A stretch of DNA of 64,000 nucleotides from Teretinema zuelzerae (GCF_021021555.1 NZ_JAINWA010000003.1:1054001-1118000), one strand, 5' to 3'. Shown: positions 28,462-37,687, counted from the stretch's first letter. A program made the numbers and translations. Notes: a model not told the origin generated them from the letters alone.

Positions 28462-30522
28462 ATGAAAGAGCAGACGGAAATTCGCAAAAAACTCCATGCG
28501 GCTGCCCTGGACGCGCCGAAAACGAGCGGCGTCTATTTGTGGAAGGATGAAGCCGGCGTAATCCTGTATGTCGGGAAGGCGAAATCGCTGAAAAACCGTC
28601 TTTCATCCTACTTTACCTCTCATCGGGACATTAAAACACGCATTCTGGTGTCCCGGGCGTCGTCGATCGAATATATTACCACGGAAAACGAGTACGAGGC
28701 TCTCCTTCTGGAGAACACCCTCATCAAAAAACACAAGCCCCGATATAATATCAACCTCAAGGACGGAAAAACCTATCCGGTCATCAAGATTACCGGCGAG
28801 GACTTTCCCCGCATCTACCGGACGAGGCGGATTCAAAACGACGGCGGGCGGTATTTCGGCCCCTTCCCCGACGTGAACGCCATCGACGACTTTCTTGATT
28901 TCGTAAAACGCAATTACAAGATGAGACAGTGCCGCGTCCTGAAAAAACGCGCTCAGCCCTGCCTCTACTATCATATCGGACGGTGCAGCGCCCCCTGCTG
29001 CGGAAAAATCGACAAAGAAGGATACCGCGCAGAAATGGAGGAAATCCTCCTCTTCCTGGAAGGAGACCCCGCGGACACCGTGCCGAAACTTGAACGGATG
29101 ATGAAGGACGCCGCCAAAAATCTCGAGTTCGAAAAGGCGTCCCGCCTGAGGGACGGCATCCGGGCGATCCACGCGCTGCGCGAGCAGAACGCCGTCGTGG
29201 ACATGGACCCGGAATCCCGGGACTACGTCGCCTGGGCAGCGGAGGGCACGATGGTTACCTTCGCCGTCCTGCGCATGCGGGGCGGCAGGCTCGTTTCCCG
29301 CGACCTCTACCGGGTGCGGAGCCTCAAAGACGAAGAGGAAATTCTGCCGGAATTTCTGATGGCCTGCTACACTGATCCCCTCCAGGTTCCTCCCAGCATC
29401 TTCGTTCCCTCCGAAAGCGGACTCGCCCTCGCCGAACGCTGGTTCGCCGAAGAACTCGGAGTCGAAACCCGGATCGAGGCTGTCGCCGGAACCGATTCAG
29501 GAGAGGCCGAAGCGCGCGGCGAAACCGGGTCTCGAGCCGAGGCTGCGGACGCCGAAATCACCGCGTCAGGCGGCGCGCACAACGCGTCATCAGGAACGAC
29601 CGAAAACCGCCACCGAGCCGCGATGGCGATGGCCCGCTTCAACGCCCGCGAAGACGCCCGGCGGCGCCTGCGCGAACACGGGGACTTCCCCGCCCTCGAG
29701 GAACTGCGCAGCCTGCTCGGCCTTCCCCGCGTCCCCTCGCGCATCGAAGGCTTCGACATCGCCCATATCGGCGGACGCCTTCCGGTCGCGAGCCTCATTA
29801 CCTTTAAAGACGGAAACCCCGACCGCAAAAACTACCGCATTTTCCGCCTGAAAACCACCGACGGCGTCATCGACGACTTCGCCTCGATGCGGGAAGCCGC
29901 CACCCGCCGCTACACCCGCCTCATGAACGAGGGCGAGGATTTGCCGGATCTGCTGCTCATCGACGGAGGCATCGGCCAGGTCAACGCCGTCACCGGAGTG
30001 CTCGACGCTCTGGGCGCCGATATTCCGGTCATCGGCTTGGCGAAGCGCGACGAGGAAATCTATCTTCCCGGCCGCTCCGAGCCTGTTTCCCTGCCCCGCC
30101 GCTCGGACGCGCTCAGGCTCTTGCAGCGGGTTCGCGACGAAACGCACCGCTTCGCCACGACCCGCAACCAAAAGCTCAGAACCAAGGAAAACACCACCCT
30201 CGTCTTCGAGTCCCTCCCCGGAATCGGGCCGCGAAAGGCAGTCAAACTCCTGGACGCCTACGGCTCCCTCGAAGGCCTCGCTAAAAAAGCCGCCGAACCG
30301 GACGGAATCGCGGAAATCGCCCGTACCGCTCAAATCTCGCTCGAAGCCGCCCGAACAGCCGCGGCCGCCCTCCCCGCCCTCCTCGAGGAGCGAACCCAAG
30401 AACGGAAAAAACGCGCGCAAGGGATGGATTCCCGAACGGCATCGGGCAGGGACATGGCGGCTCTCGCCCTTCTGGCCGCCGAAACTGAACGCGACTATCC
30501 GCAAAAAGGAACCGAAAAATGA
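28462..30522 (+). CDS. uvrC: Excinuclease ABC subunit C
   Basis: 686 residues. GIY-YIG nuclease domain at the N-terminus (SGVYLWKDEAGVILYVGKA), UVR/UvrB-binding segment near residue 210, UvrC RNase H-like domain (IEGFDIAHIGGRLPVAS, LPDLLLIDGGIGQVNA), and a C-terminal helix-hairpin-helix (LPGIGPRKAVKLLDAYGS). It makes the dual incisions of nucleotide excision repair with UvrAB. A low-complexity Ala/Glu/Gly linker of about 40 residues separates the two nuclease halves. An ATG four codons upstream (28450) is possible. The stop overlaps the next gene's ATG (ATGA). Confidence 0.95.
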   Translation: MKEQTEIRKKLHAAALDAPKTSGVYLWKDEAGVILYVGKAKSLKNRLSSYFTSHRDIKTRILVSRASSIEYITTENEYEALLLENTLIKKHKPRYNINLKDGKTYPVIKITGEDFPRIYRTRRIQNDGGRYFGPFPDVNAIDDFLDFVKRNYKMRQCRVLKKRAQPCLYYHIGRCSAPCCGKIDKEGYRAEMEEILLFLEGDPADTVPKLERMMKDAAKNLEFEKASRLRDGIRAIHALREQNAVVDMDPESRDYVAWAAEGTMVTFAVLRMRGGRLVSRDLYRVRSLKDEEEILPEFLMACYTDPLQVPPSIFVPSESGLALAERWFAEELGVETRIEAVAGTDSGEAEARGETGSRAEAADAEITASGGAHNASSGTTENRHRAAMAMARFNAREDARRRLREHGDFPALEELRSLLGLPRVPSRIEGFDIAHIGGRLPVASLITFKDGNPDRKNYRIFRLKTTDGVIDDFASMREAATRRYTRLMNEGEDLPDLLLIDGGIGQVNAVTGVLDALGADIPVIGLAKRDEEIYLPGRSEPVSLPRRSDALRLLQRVRDETHRFATTRNQKLRTKENTTLVFESLPGIGPRKAVKLLDAYGSLEGLAKKAAEPDGIAEIARTAQISLEAARTAAAALPALLEERTQERKKRAQGMDSRTASGRDMAALALLAAETERDYPQKGTEK

Positions 30523-32255
30523 AACGACTTTTCACGCTCTGCGCCTGCGCATTCGCCGCCCTCGCCCTCCCGCATCCAGCCTTCGCGCACGACTCGCGCA
30601 TCCGCCTGTTTTCCGAACCGTCCTCGCTGTGGAACCGCTTCCGCGCTATAGAAAACGGGCGCAATCTCCCCACGACGATCCGCACCCTTACCGAGGCGGA
30701 GCTTCTCTATTCTGGGCTTCTGGAAGACATAGACCGAAATACTGACAACGGCGGCGAAACGGCAGGATTCGCGCCGATTCTCGCGTTCAATCCCTACCTC
30801 CTCGGCTGGAGCGGCCTTGAAACGCAACGCTGGAGCGCAGACGCCGGTTCCTCCGACCCCCTTCCCTCCGCGGGAAACCTCTCCAGAAGATCGGACCCTT
30901 TCTATGCGAACGCGTTCCGTCTCGCCGATCCGGTTATCGCCTTCGGCGTAACCTTCGCGAGCGAACATCTGTATGCCTCGACCGAGATAGACTTCAATAC
31001 CGACACCATCGCCTCGAAAAAGGGAGCGTCAGGCTACAGCGCCGTCTGGAAGCCGCTTGATTGGGCATCCTATATGAGCTTCCCCGAACAAGCCTATCTT
31101 TCCTGGACGGGAGAACAGTCGTCGATCGTCGCCGGCCGCATCGAAACCGGCGTGGGCTTGGGCCGCTCGAACCTCTTGTTAAACGGGCAGGCCCGATGGT
31201 ACGACCAGATCCAGTACAACTGGTGGTCGGACGCGTTCCGCTTTTTCGCCTTCTGGGGAACCTCGGCCACCCACCTCATGAAAGACGAGCGGGAAGTCCA
31301 GTACACGCTCAATACGCCGGGATCGGACGAAACCTCGAACACAGGCTGGGACCCGGCGAGCAACCACGACTACGCCAGCGGCGACCTCGCTCCCGTCAAG
31401 CTGTTCACGGCCCACCGGGCGGAGTTCAAACCCCACCCCCGCCTCGGGCTCGGCATTTCCGAATTCCAGCTGATCGGCGGCAAGGTCCCGGATCTGACGA
31501 ACCTCCTTCCCGTCGTGTACTGGCACAACACCTATACCGCCGGAGTGAGCAACGTCATCCTGCACGTCGACGCCTGGGGCGTGCCCGTGGACGGCCTCCT
31601 CCTCAGGGGCGAATTTCTCATGGACGACACGAAGTCGGCCGCGGAGCAGGACGCGGAGTCGAAACCGAACAGCTGGGCCTGGCAGCTCGGCGCGACCTGG
31701 GTGCTCCCGCTTTCATCCCGGGACTGGAAGGTCGCCGTCGAGGCGGAATACAGCCATGTGGACACGTGGACATACAACCGCTGGCAGCCCTGGCTCGTCA
31801 TGTACCAGCGGCAGATGACGGCCGGCGGCTGGTACGGTTACGACATCCCCCTGGGACATCCGGCGGGCGGAAATCTCGACGAGGGAACGTTGAACGTGAC
31901 CGGAGTTTCGAAAACAGGAATCAGAGTAGAAGCCGGCTACAGCGTTATGATCAAGGGGCCGGTCTACCTCGGGCAGATTATTACCGGAACAGATTCAAAG
32001 GGAGATCCTGTCTATATTCCCGTCTATTACGATTTCGACGCCTACAAAGACTTCACGGGGCTGACCCTCGCGGACATCGAAGCGAAGCCGAACCTCTACC
32101 GGCACACGATCAGCCTCTCGGCGGAGGTTCCGCTGGCGAAATCCCTGACGGCTCAGGCGGGAGCGGAATTCCGCTTCACGCAGAACGCGGGCCATGTGCG
32201 CGGCGAAACCGCCTTCGAGTCAATCTGGAAGGCGGGCTGCCGCTGGAGTTTATAG
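30519..32255 (+). CDS. Putative outer-membrane beta-barrel protein
   Basis: 578 residues. Signal peptide LCACAFAALALPHPAFA, then many amphipathic strands rich in Trp/Tyr/Gly and a final strand ending in AGCRWSL. The segment AGRIETGVGLGRSNLLLNGQARWYDQIQYN resembles barrel regions of capsule-assembly (Wzi-like) proteins, but the match is weak. Overlaps uvrC by four bases, so it is probably translated from the same message. Converges on holA, 27 bases away. Confidence 0.55.
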   Translation: MKRLFTLCACAFAALALPHPAFAHDSRIRLFSEPSSLWNRFRAIENGRNLPTTIRTLTEAELLYSGLLEDIDRNTDNGGETAGFAPILAFNPYLLGWSGLETQRWSADAGSSDPLPSAGNLSRRSDPFYANAFRLADPVIAFGVTFASEHLYASTEIDFNTDTIASKKGASGYSAVWKPLDWASYMSFPEQAYLSWTGEQSSIVAGRIETGVGLGRSNLLLNGQARWYDQIQYNWWSDAFRFFAFWGTSATHLMKDEREVQYTLNTPGSDETSNTGWDPASNHDYASGDLAPVKLFTAHRAEFKPHPRLGLGISEFQLIGGKVPDLTNLLPVVYWHNTYTAGVSNVILHVDAWGVPVDGLLLRGEFLMDDTKSAAEQDAESKPNSWAWQLGATWVLPLSSRDWKVAVEAEYSHVDTWTYNRWQPWLVMYQRQMTAGGWYGYDIPLGHPAGGNLDEGTLNVTGVSKTGIRVEAGYSVMIKGPVYLGQIITGTDSKGDPVYIPVYYDFDAYKDFTGLTLADIEAKPNLYRHTISLSAEVPLAKSLTAQAGAEFRFTQNAGHVRGETAFESIWKAGCRWSL

Positions 32256-32282
32256 CGAGATTTCAGTGCCGGACGCCGGGTC

Positions 32283-33292
32283 TCAGTACCACACGCCTGA
32301 CTCGAGAACGGCCGGCGATTCTCCGTTTTTTTCAAGGATGGCGTAGAGGCAGAGATCCAGCAGGCAATCCTGAATCGCCGTTCCTCCGGAGCGGAGCGAG
32401 AGATCCGTTGAGGCCAAAAGGGCCAGGATGCGGCCGGCGGCGGAAGCGTCCCACCGGCGAGCGGCCCTGCGGTACTGCTCGATCGCGCGCTTGCCGGAAA
32501 ACCCGGCTTTTTTCAGGGAAAACTCGTCCATCGAGCCGGTCCGCGCGAGGCGGTGCCAGTCCGCAAGGCGCCTGAAGCACCAGGTAAGCCCGGCTATCAG
32601 CTGAACAGGCGAAGAATCCTTGGAGAGAGACAGTTTTTGAGCGATCTCGACGGCGCCTTCGAGGTCGCCTTCGGTCAGGGAGTCGAAAAGGGTGAACGCG
32701 CTTTCCTCGCGGGTATGCTCGAGGATGTTCAGAACATCTTCTGCGGTAACGCGGTGTGCGGGGGATAGAGCAGTACGAAGCGGGAACAGGCGACGCGGAG
32801 AGCGTCGGTATTGTTTTCCACCAATTCCAGAATGGTCTCGACGGCCTCCTGGTCTACGGAAAAGCCTTCCTTGCGGAAGAAGCTTACGATCCATTCTTCC
32901 TTGCGGTTTTCGAACATTTCCCAGAAAATGCGCTTATGATCCTTGGGGACGCAGTTTTCAAGCTTTTTATCTACCGAGGTTTCGTCGGATACCAGCACGA
33001 GACAGGCGTCCGTAATCCCGGCCGATTCCTGAATCCAGGCGGAAAGCTGGTCGATATCGTCTTTTTTCTTGATTATTTCCGCGTTTCGAAGAACGACGAA
33101 GCGGGCGTCGGCAAAGAGAGACCCGTTCTGCAATAGGGAGATCACCTCTCCGATGCGGACATCGGCGGCGTACAGAGAATGAATGTCTAGATTCCCGGCT
33201 TTAGCGGCGCCGGCTTTCAGTTGCTCGACGGCGGCGTTCCGCTCTCCGATCTCCGGACCGGTAAAAAGCCATACAGGCGCGACGGACGGCAT
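32283..33292 (-). pseudogene. holA: DNA polymerase III delta subunit, one frameshift
   Basis: The N-terminal 180 residues (VWLFTGPEIGERNAAVEQLK, then FADARFVVLRNAEII) match the clamp-loader delta subunit; after LLYPP the frame is lost and stops. The rest continues in another frame (AHRVTAEDVLNILEHTREESAFTLFDSLTEGDLEGAVEIAQKL, a typical delta domain II-III sequence) to 32283. One extra base in the G5 run at 32760-32764 restores about 336 residues, the normal size. GGAGG lies five bases before the ATG. Loss of holA should be lethal, so a sequence error is the best explanation. Confidence 0.85.
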
Positions 33293-33311
33293 GAGTTCCT
33301 CCAGAACGGCA

Positions 33312-34436
33312 TTATAGCTTAAGAACCGCCCGTTTGTCCCCGGGTTTGCGGGAATGTTCCCGGGTTTCCGCCAAATGATTCATGCGCGCCGCTGCCCGGC
33401 CGAAATCGTCCCGGGTGGAGGCAACGACCCGCCAGGAAGAATCGCCGGCAGAAAGGCGGTCGGCCGCTTCGGAAAGAGCCCGGGCCGGGTCGGAAAACCT
33501 GCGGCTTAAAAGCCAGCACAGGCTTACCAGAATCAGCAGGGGCGGCAGCGAAAACAGAAAATAAATCCACATTCCCATGAGCGGAAGAAAGGGTTTCAGG
33601 GCGTCGATGATGACGGCCCGGTCTCCGCCCTCGGCTATCCGCTCGCGAAGGTCCTGAAAACCCTTCGGCAACACAGTCGTGTACACGCAGGCGTAGGTTT
33701 GCCCGCTGTAGCGGATTATTCTCCCCACTCTCAAAAGATCCTCGTCGCCTTCAAGGTCGAGCGGGCCGTGCGCTATCTGATCAAGGCGGGAGCGCTCCAG
33801 AAAGTGCGCGGAATCGCCGCTCTCGACGATCGTCTTCGCGCTTTCATCGGCGGGAGCCTCGTCCCCGGGGAGCAAATACACCTGGCAGGAAACCGCGTCG
33901 GGATCGATCGCCCTGATCAGGGGCATCCAATCGACGGGACGCGAGCGGTAATTGCTGATCGACAGCCCCGTCAAATACTGGTCGGCGACCCTGTTCGCGA
34001 GCCTCAGCCTGGATTCGGAATACAGCGCGGCTATCGACTCCGAATCGGCATAGGTCCGGGATACGGACAGATCGAACCACGAATCCAGGGCGGAGGAAAT
34101 ATACCGGGAGGAAACAAGGGATTGGGGGAAGGAGGAAGCCGCGACGAGCAAACAGAAGGCAAGGAAGAGCCTGTTGCCGGTGCGGGATCCGTCGCCGTTA
34201 TGCAGAGACTCGGACACCTGCAGCCAGAAAAAAATGGACAGAAAGACGAGAAGCCCGGTAGGCAGGAGCACGAGAATCAGAATTCCCCGGGGAGAGGTAA
34301 AGCTCTCGCCTGAAAAAACGCCGGGGAAGGAAGAAGACGCGAGCACATAGGAGGCAGTCGTCAAAAGCAGATATAAGAACAGGAGAAACGGAACTGTGTA
34401 GAGGGCCGAGGGAGCCCTGCGCCTGATTTGTTTCAA
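33312..34436 (-). CDS. Membrane sensor-like protein ending in a HAMP domain
   Basis: 374 residues. Membrane helices at about 13-34, 50-72 and 88-106, an extracytoplasmic region of about 160 residues, then a further helix (MGMWIYFLFSLPPLLILVSLCWLL) and a HAMP-like segment (DPARALSEAADRLSAGDSSWRV, DDFGRAAARMNHLAE). It resembles the sensing half of NtrY-type kinases but stops right after HAMP: no histidine-kinase domain follows in any frame before holA. Its ATG overlaps the ptsH stop (ATGA). Confidence 0.6.
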   Translation of the reverse strand: MKQIRRRAPSALYTVPFLLFLYLLLTTASYVLASSSFPGVFSGESFTSPRGILILVLLPTGLLVFLSIFFWLQVSESLHNGDGSRTGNRLFLAFCLLVAASSFPQSLVSSRYISSALDSWFDLSVSRTYADSESIAALYSESRLRLANRVADQYLTGLSISNYRSRPVDWMPLIRAIDPDAVSCQVYLLPGDEAPADESAKTIVESGDSAHFLERSRLDQIAHGPLDLEGDEDLLRVGRIIRYSGQTYACVYTTVLPKGFQDLRERIAEGGDRAVIIDALKPFLPLMGMWIYFLFSLPPLLILVSLCWLLSRRFSDPARALSEAADRLSAGDSSWRVVASTRDDFGRAAARMNHLAETREHSRKPGDKRAVLKL

Positions 34437-34699
34437 TCTTCCTCGAATTTGTTGTCGAAGAGGGCGACGATGGCCCCGACAGCGTCTGTTTCGTCCGGTC
34501 CCGCGGCGCAGATGGTCAGCACAGAATTATAGCTGGCTGCCATGGTGATGATTCCCATGATGGACTTCGCGTTGATCCGGGTATCCTCGCGTTCGATAAG
34601 TATTTCTGAAGAAAAACGGTTCGCCGTCTGGGCGATGAGGGCTGCGGGGCGGGCGTGGATGCCGGCTCTATTCTTGATCGTCACTTTCTGTGTAGTCAT
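34433..34699 (-). CDS. ptsH: Phosphocarrier protein HPr
   Basis: 88 residues, usual size. NRAGIHARPAA contains the phosphorylatable His (residue 15) and AKSIMGIITMAAS the regulatory Ser (residue 46) targeted by HPr kinase. hprK lies 12 bases upstream on the same message. No EI or PTS permease is in the window, so a regulatory role is likely here, as in other treponemes. Confidence 0.93.
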   Translation of the reverse strand: MTTQKVTIKNRAGIHARPAALIAQTANRFSSEILIEREDTRINAKSIMGIITMAASYNSVLTICAAGPDETDAVGAIVALFDNKFEED

Positions 34700-34711
34700 C
34701 TGCTCTATCCT

Positions 34712-35701
34712 TCAATATGAGTCATCGACGCCGTAGTAAGGCGCCCGTGCGGCGTCAGTTTCTATCCATTTCAGTACGTTTTGATTAAATTCCTTGGCGG
34801 AGAAATAGCCCATGCTCTTCAACCGCTCGTTCATGGCGGCTGTTTCGAGAATGATCGGCACGTTCCGGCCGGGCTTCACCGGAATCTCGAGCTTCGGAAT
34901 GCGGACGCCCAGGATTTCCATGGTCAATTCCTCGGTGCCGAGGCGGTCGTACACCTTGTTCGCATCCCACTCTTCGAGCTTCGCGACGATCTGCACTTCC
35001 TTGCGTTCGCGGATGGAGCCGACGCCGTACAGCTGGGTAATGTTGATGATGCCCAGGCCCCGGATCTCCATATGATGGCCGATGATCTTGTTCGCGCCCT
35101 GTCCGATCAAACTGTTGCCGTTCACGCAGGAGATTTCGACCACGTCGTCGGCTACGAGCCGGTGTCCGCGCTCGATGAGCTCCAGGGCGGTTTCGCTTTT
35201 TCCTACGCCGGAGTCTCCCATGATCAGGATTCCCAAACCGTAGACCTCAACGAGAACGCCGTGCATGGAGACCTTGGGCGCGAAGATGTTGGACAGAATG
35301 CGCAAGAGCCTGGAAGAAAACTCGCTCGATTCCAGGCCGGTCTGAAGCACCGGGCATCCGGACTGTTCCGCCATGTCGATAAAGGCCTGCGCGGGCTCGA
35401 GGTTATGGGTGAATATGCAGCAGGGCAGCTCGAAGGTGAACAACTGGTCCACCGTGTCGAGGCGGCCCTCCGATAACAGCTTGTTCAGGTAGGCAACCTC
35501 GCCCCGTCCGAACAGCTGAACCCGTTGCCAGGCGAAGGAATCGTAAAACCCGGACAGGGCGAGTCCGGGCCGGTTAAGATCCGGTATGGTTATACCCCTG
35601 ACCAACCCTCTGCGTCCGCATAGACAGCGCAGATCAAGGGAATCGTGTTCCTTGAGGTTTAAGCCAAGCAAGTCGAGTACGGAAAACCGTTTCTGGGGCA
35701 T
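34712..35701 (-). CDS. hprK: HPr(Ser) kinase/phosphorylase
   Basis: 329 residues. Walker A GDSGVGKSETALELIERGHRLVADD and the signature EIRGLGIINI are both present. It phosphorylates HPr on Ser46 and reverses this, linking carbon/energy state to gene control. There is no Shine-Dalgarno; a TATAGT box is five bases before the ATG. Followed by ptsH after 12 bases. Confidence 0.95.
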   Translation of the reverse strand: MPQKRFSVLDLLGLNLKEHDSLDLRCLCGRRGLVRGITIPDLNRPGLALSGFYDSFAWQRVQLFGRGEVAYLNKLLSEGRLDTVDQLFTFELPCCIFTHNLEPAQAFIDMAEQSGCPVLQTGLESSEFSSRLLRILSNIFAPKVSMHGVLVEVYGLGILIMGDSGVGKSETALELIERGHRLVADDVVEISCVNGNSLIGQGANKIIGHHMEIRGLGIINITQLYGVGSIRERKEVQIVAKLEEWDANKVYDRLGTEELTMEILGVRIPKLEIPVKPGRNVPIILETAAMNERLKSMGYFSAKEFNQNVLKWIETDAARAPYYGVDDSY

Positions 35702-35706
35702 ACCTG

Positions 35707-35735
35707 ACTATAACCATCCCTATCCGTCTTGTAAA
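35707..35735 (-). promoter_or_regulatory. Promoter of hprK
   Basis: TTTACA (35735-35730), 17 bases, TATAGT (35712-35707), then five bases to the ATG: near-consensus sigma-70 boxes and a likely leaderless start. The -35 box lies in the loop of the neighbouring hairpin. Confidence 0.65.
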
Positions 35736-35746
35736 GACGGATAGGG
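35718..35746. terminator. Perfect 13-bp hairpin between hpf and hprK
   Basis: CCCTATCCGTCTT (35718-35730) and AAGACGGATAGGG (35734-35746) form a perfect stem with a 3-base loop. T4 follows on the plus strand. On the transcribed (minus) strand there is no U tract, so it may set mRNA ends or stability of the hpf transcript rather than act as a classic terminator. Confidence 0.6.
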
Positions 35747-35753
35747 TTTTGCG

Positions 35754-36044
35754 TTATTTCTTTTCCTGAATCTTGTCTTTTTCCTTCTTGATCTTCTGGT
35801 CAAGAACATCCATCAATTTATTCACGCCTGCGGCGAAATCGAAGTCCTCGCTCGATACATGGGCATTGCCGCCCCATCGGAAGTTCACTGTACAATCAAG
35901 CTGGAACGTTCTGTCGTATTTGATCACCATCAGAACATCTGTAATCAATTCCTCGGCGTATTTAATCCGCTCGAGCTTCTTGTCCACAAAGGCTTTCTGA
36001 TCCTCGTCCAGAGAAAACTTGACGTCCTGTACTTTGATATTCAT
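35754..36044 (-). CDS. hpf: Ribosome hibernation-promoting factor
   Basis: 96 residues, short form. MNIKVQDVKFSLDEDQKAFVDKKLERI and the acidic/basic beta-sheet pattern with a Lys-rich C-terminus fit the HPF/RaiA family. It inactivates ribosomes in slow growth. GGAGG is six bases before the ATG. As in proteobacteria, it sits directly downstream of rpoN. Confidence 0.92.
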   Translation of the reverse strand: MNIKVQDVKFSLDEDQKAFVDKKLERIKYAEELITDVLMVIKYDRTFQLDCTVNFRWGGNAHVSSEDFDFAAGVNKLMDVLDQKIKKEKDKIQEKK

Positions 36045-36067
36045 GGTGAACCTCCTCAGATGAAATC

Positions 36068-36084
36068 CCCGGCAGACTGCCGGG
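36068..36084 (-). promoter_or_regulatory. 5'-leader hairpin of the hpf transcript
   Basis: CCCGGCA-gac-TGCCGGG, a perfect 7-bp stem with a 3-base loop. It lies just after the predicted transcription start of the hpf promoter and before GGAGG. Confidence 0.55.
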
Positions 36085-36093
36085 CTCGATTAA

Positions 36094-36122
36094 ATAATAA
36101 TACGGAACCGGCGGTAATGCAA
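36094..36122 (-). promoter_or_regulatory. Promoter of hpf
   Basis: TTGCAT (36122-36117), exactly 17 bases, TATTAT (36099-36094). Predicted start near 36087, at the foot of the leader hairpin. Confidence 0.65.
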
Positions 36123-36136
36123 AAGGAAGTTGTTCG

Positions 36137-37603
36137 TTATCGGTCGAAGGAGGATTGTATGTTGAGTTCGCCCCGGTATTTGGCAACGGTTCGGCGCGCT
36201 ATTTTTATGCCCCGGAGGGCGAGCTGGTCGGCAAGTTTCTGGTCGGAAAGATTTTCGGTCGATGACGCGATTATTTCCCGCAGGATTTCCTTCACCCCCT
36301 GTTTCGAATGCAGGCCGGAAGCGGCAGGCGAGACGAAAGCGGGGGAATCGCCGGAGGCCGGGCGAACGCGATGCGCGTAGGGAGACGGGGCGGAGGACCC
36401 CACTGAATTGCTGAAAAAATAGCGGAGCTCGAAGACGCCCCATTCGCATTGCAGGTATTTTCCGTTGGCCGCACGCGAGACGGTCGCTTCGTGGAGGCCG
36501 ATCTCTTCCGCGATATCCTTCATTCGAAGGGGAGTGAGCCGGGTCGGTCCGTACCGGAAAAAATCGCGCTGGAACACCACGAGGGCGCGGGCGAGTTTGA
36601 GTATCGTGAGATTCCGCCTGCTCAGCGTATGGATGAACCACTGGGCTTCCCTGACCGATTCCCGCGCGAAGTCCCGCGCCTCTTTTTCGGTCCCGTCGGC
36701 AGAAGCGGAAGACGGGTCTCCCCCTTCCAGATCCATGAAAAACGGTGAAATTCCCAACACGGGAATTTCCTCTTCGTTGATGATCACGGAAAAATCGTCT
36801 TCCTCCCGCGTCACGTAGACGTCGGGAACGATGTAGGAATCGGGCGCTGAATCGAACATCCTGCCCGGATAGGGATCGAGGCTGCGGATGACCTCGAACA
36901 CCGCCTCGGCGTCCTCGAGATCAAGGGCCAGTCCCTCGAGAGGCTGTTTCGAAAGCGCCCGGAGAAGGGCTTCCGGCTTTCCCTTGGCCAGGAGGTCTAT
37001 CCGTTCCTCGAGAATCCGCACCGTGGCGTAGAGAATCGGATCGTCCTTCCAGCCGTCGGGGCCTCTCCCCAGCAAACGCGCCTGGACGGAAAGGGATTCG
37101 GCGAAATCGCGGACGGCGCAGCCCCGGGGTTCGAACGACCGGATCATCGCCAGAGCTTCTTCCAGATCCGCCGCGTTATCCGCGCCCGGAAGCTCTTCCG
37201 GAGGAGCGAGATGGAAGCCGTTCCTGTCGAGATTCTGAATGAGAAGGGCCGCGAGAGCAAGCACGCCTGCTTCTGCCCTCTGATCGGCGAGCTGGGAAAG
37301 CAGATGCTCCTGCAACGTCGCGTTATGGTGAAGAACGCCCTCGATAAAGTTGCGGTGCTCGTCGCTTTCATCGTCGGATCCCGCCTGGACGTAGGTCGTC
37401 GCCGGGGCAAACTGTTCGAAATTGCGCGGAGGCTGCATGACCGGGTCGCGGATGATCTCCAGAGCGGGGTTTGTCTCAACCTCTTCCATGATCCGTTCCC
37501 GCATTTCGGCGAAGGGCATGGCCATGAGCCGTATGGATTGCACCATACGGGGACTGAGAGACAATCGCTGCTGCTGTACTAAATTCTGTCGCTGGCCTTG
37601 CAT
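36137..37603 (-). CDS. rpoN: RNA polymerase sigma-54 factor
   Basis: 488 residues. Gln-rich N-terminal activator-response region (NLVQQQRLSLSPRMVQSIRLM), core-binding domain, helix-turn-helix (MKDIAEEIGLHEATVSRAANGKYLQ) and the RpoN box ARRTVAKYR near the C-terminus. The start is the ATG at 37603 with GAGG five bases before it; the frame is open further upstream but reads as antisense to the DUF1015 gene. Transcribed with hpf-hprK-ptsH in the same direction. Confidence 0.96.
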   Translation of the reverse strand: MQGQRQNLVQQQRLSLSPRMVQSIRLMAMPFAEMRERIMEEVETNPALEIIRDPVMQPPRNFEQFAPATTYVQAGSDDESDEHRNFIEGVLHHNATLQEHLLSQLADQRAEAGVLALAALLIQNLDRNGFHLAPPEELPGADNAADLEEALAMIRSFEPRGCAVRDFAESLSVQARLLGRGPDGWKDDPILYATVRILEERIDLLAKGKPEALLRALSKQPLEGLALDLEDAEAVFEVIRSLDPYPGRMFDSAPDSYIVPDVYVTREEDDFSVIINEEEIPVLGISPFFMDLEGGDPSSASADGTEKEARDFARESVREAQWFIHTLSRRNLTILKLARALVVFQRDFFRYGPTRLTPLRMKDIAEEIGLHEATVSRAANGKYLQCEWGVFELRYFFSNSVGSSAPSPYAHRVRPASGDSPAFVSPAASGLHSKQGVKEILREIIASSTENLSDQKLADQLALRGIKIARRTVAKYRGELNIQSSFDR

Positions 37604-37652
37604 GCTATCCTCATGATACGCAGGAAAACCCCGCAGGGTCAAGAAAAGCCTC

Positions 37653-37681
37653 TTGTCCGCCCGAGCGGTTTTCCGTATCAT
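37653..37681 (+). promoter_or_regulatory. Promoter of the DUF1015 gene
   Basis: TTGTCC (37653-37658), 17 bases, TATCAT (37676-37681), six bases before the ATG. Another apparent leaderless start. Confidence 0.6.
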
Positions 37682-37687
37682 AATCGC

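Noticed and set aside
33293-33330. Frameshift that would restore a kinase after the HAMP domain
   Set aside because: holA starts 19 bases later; no frame holds HisKA or HATPase sequence.
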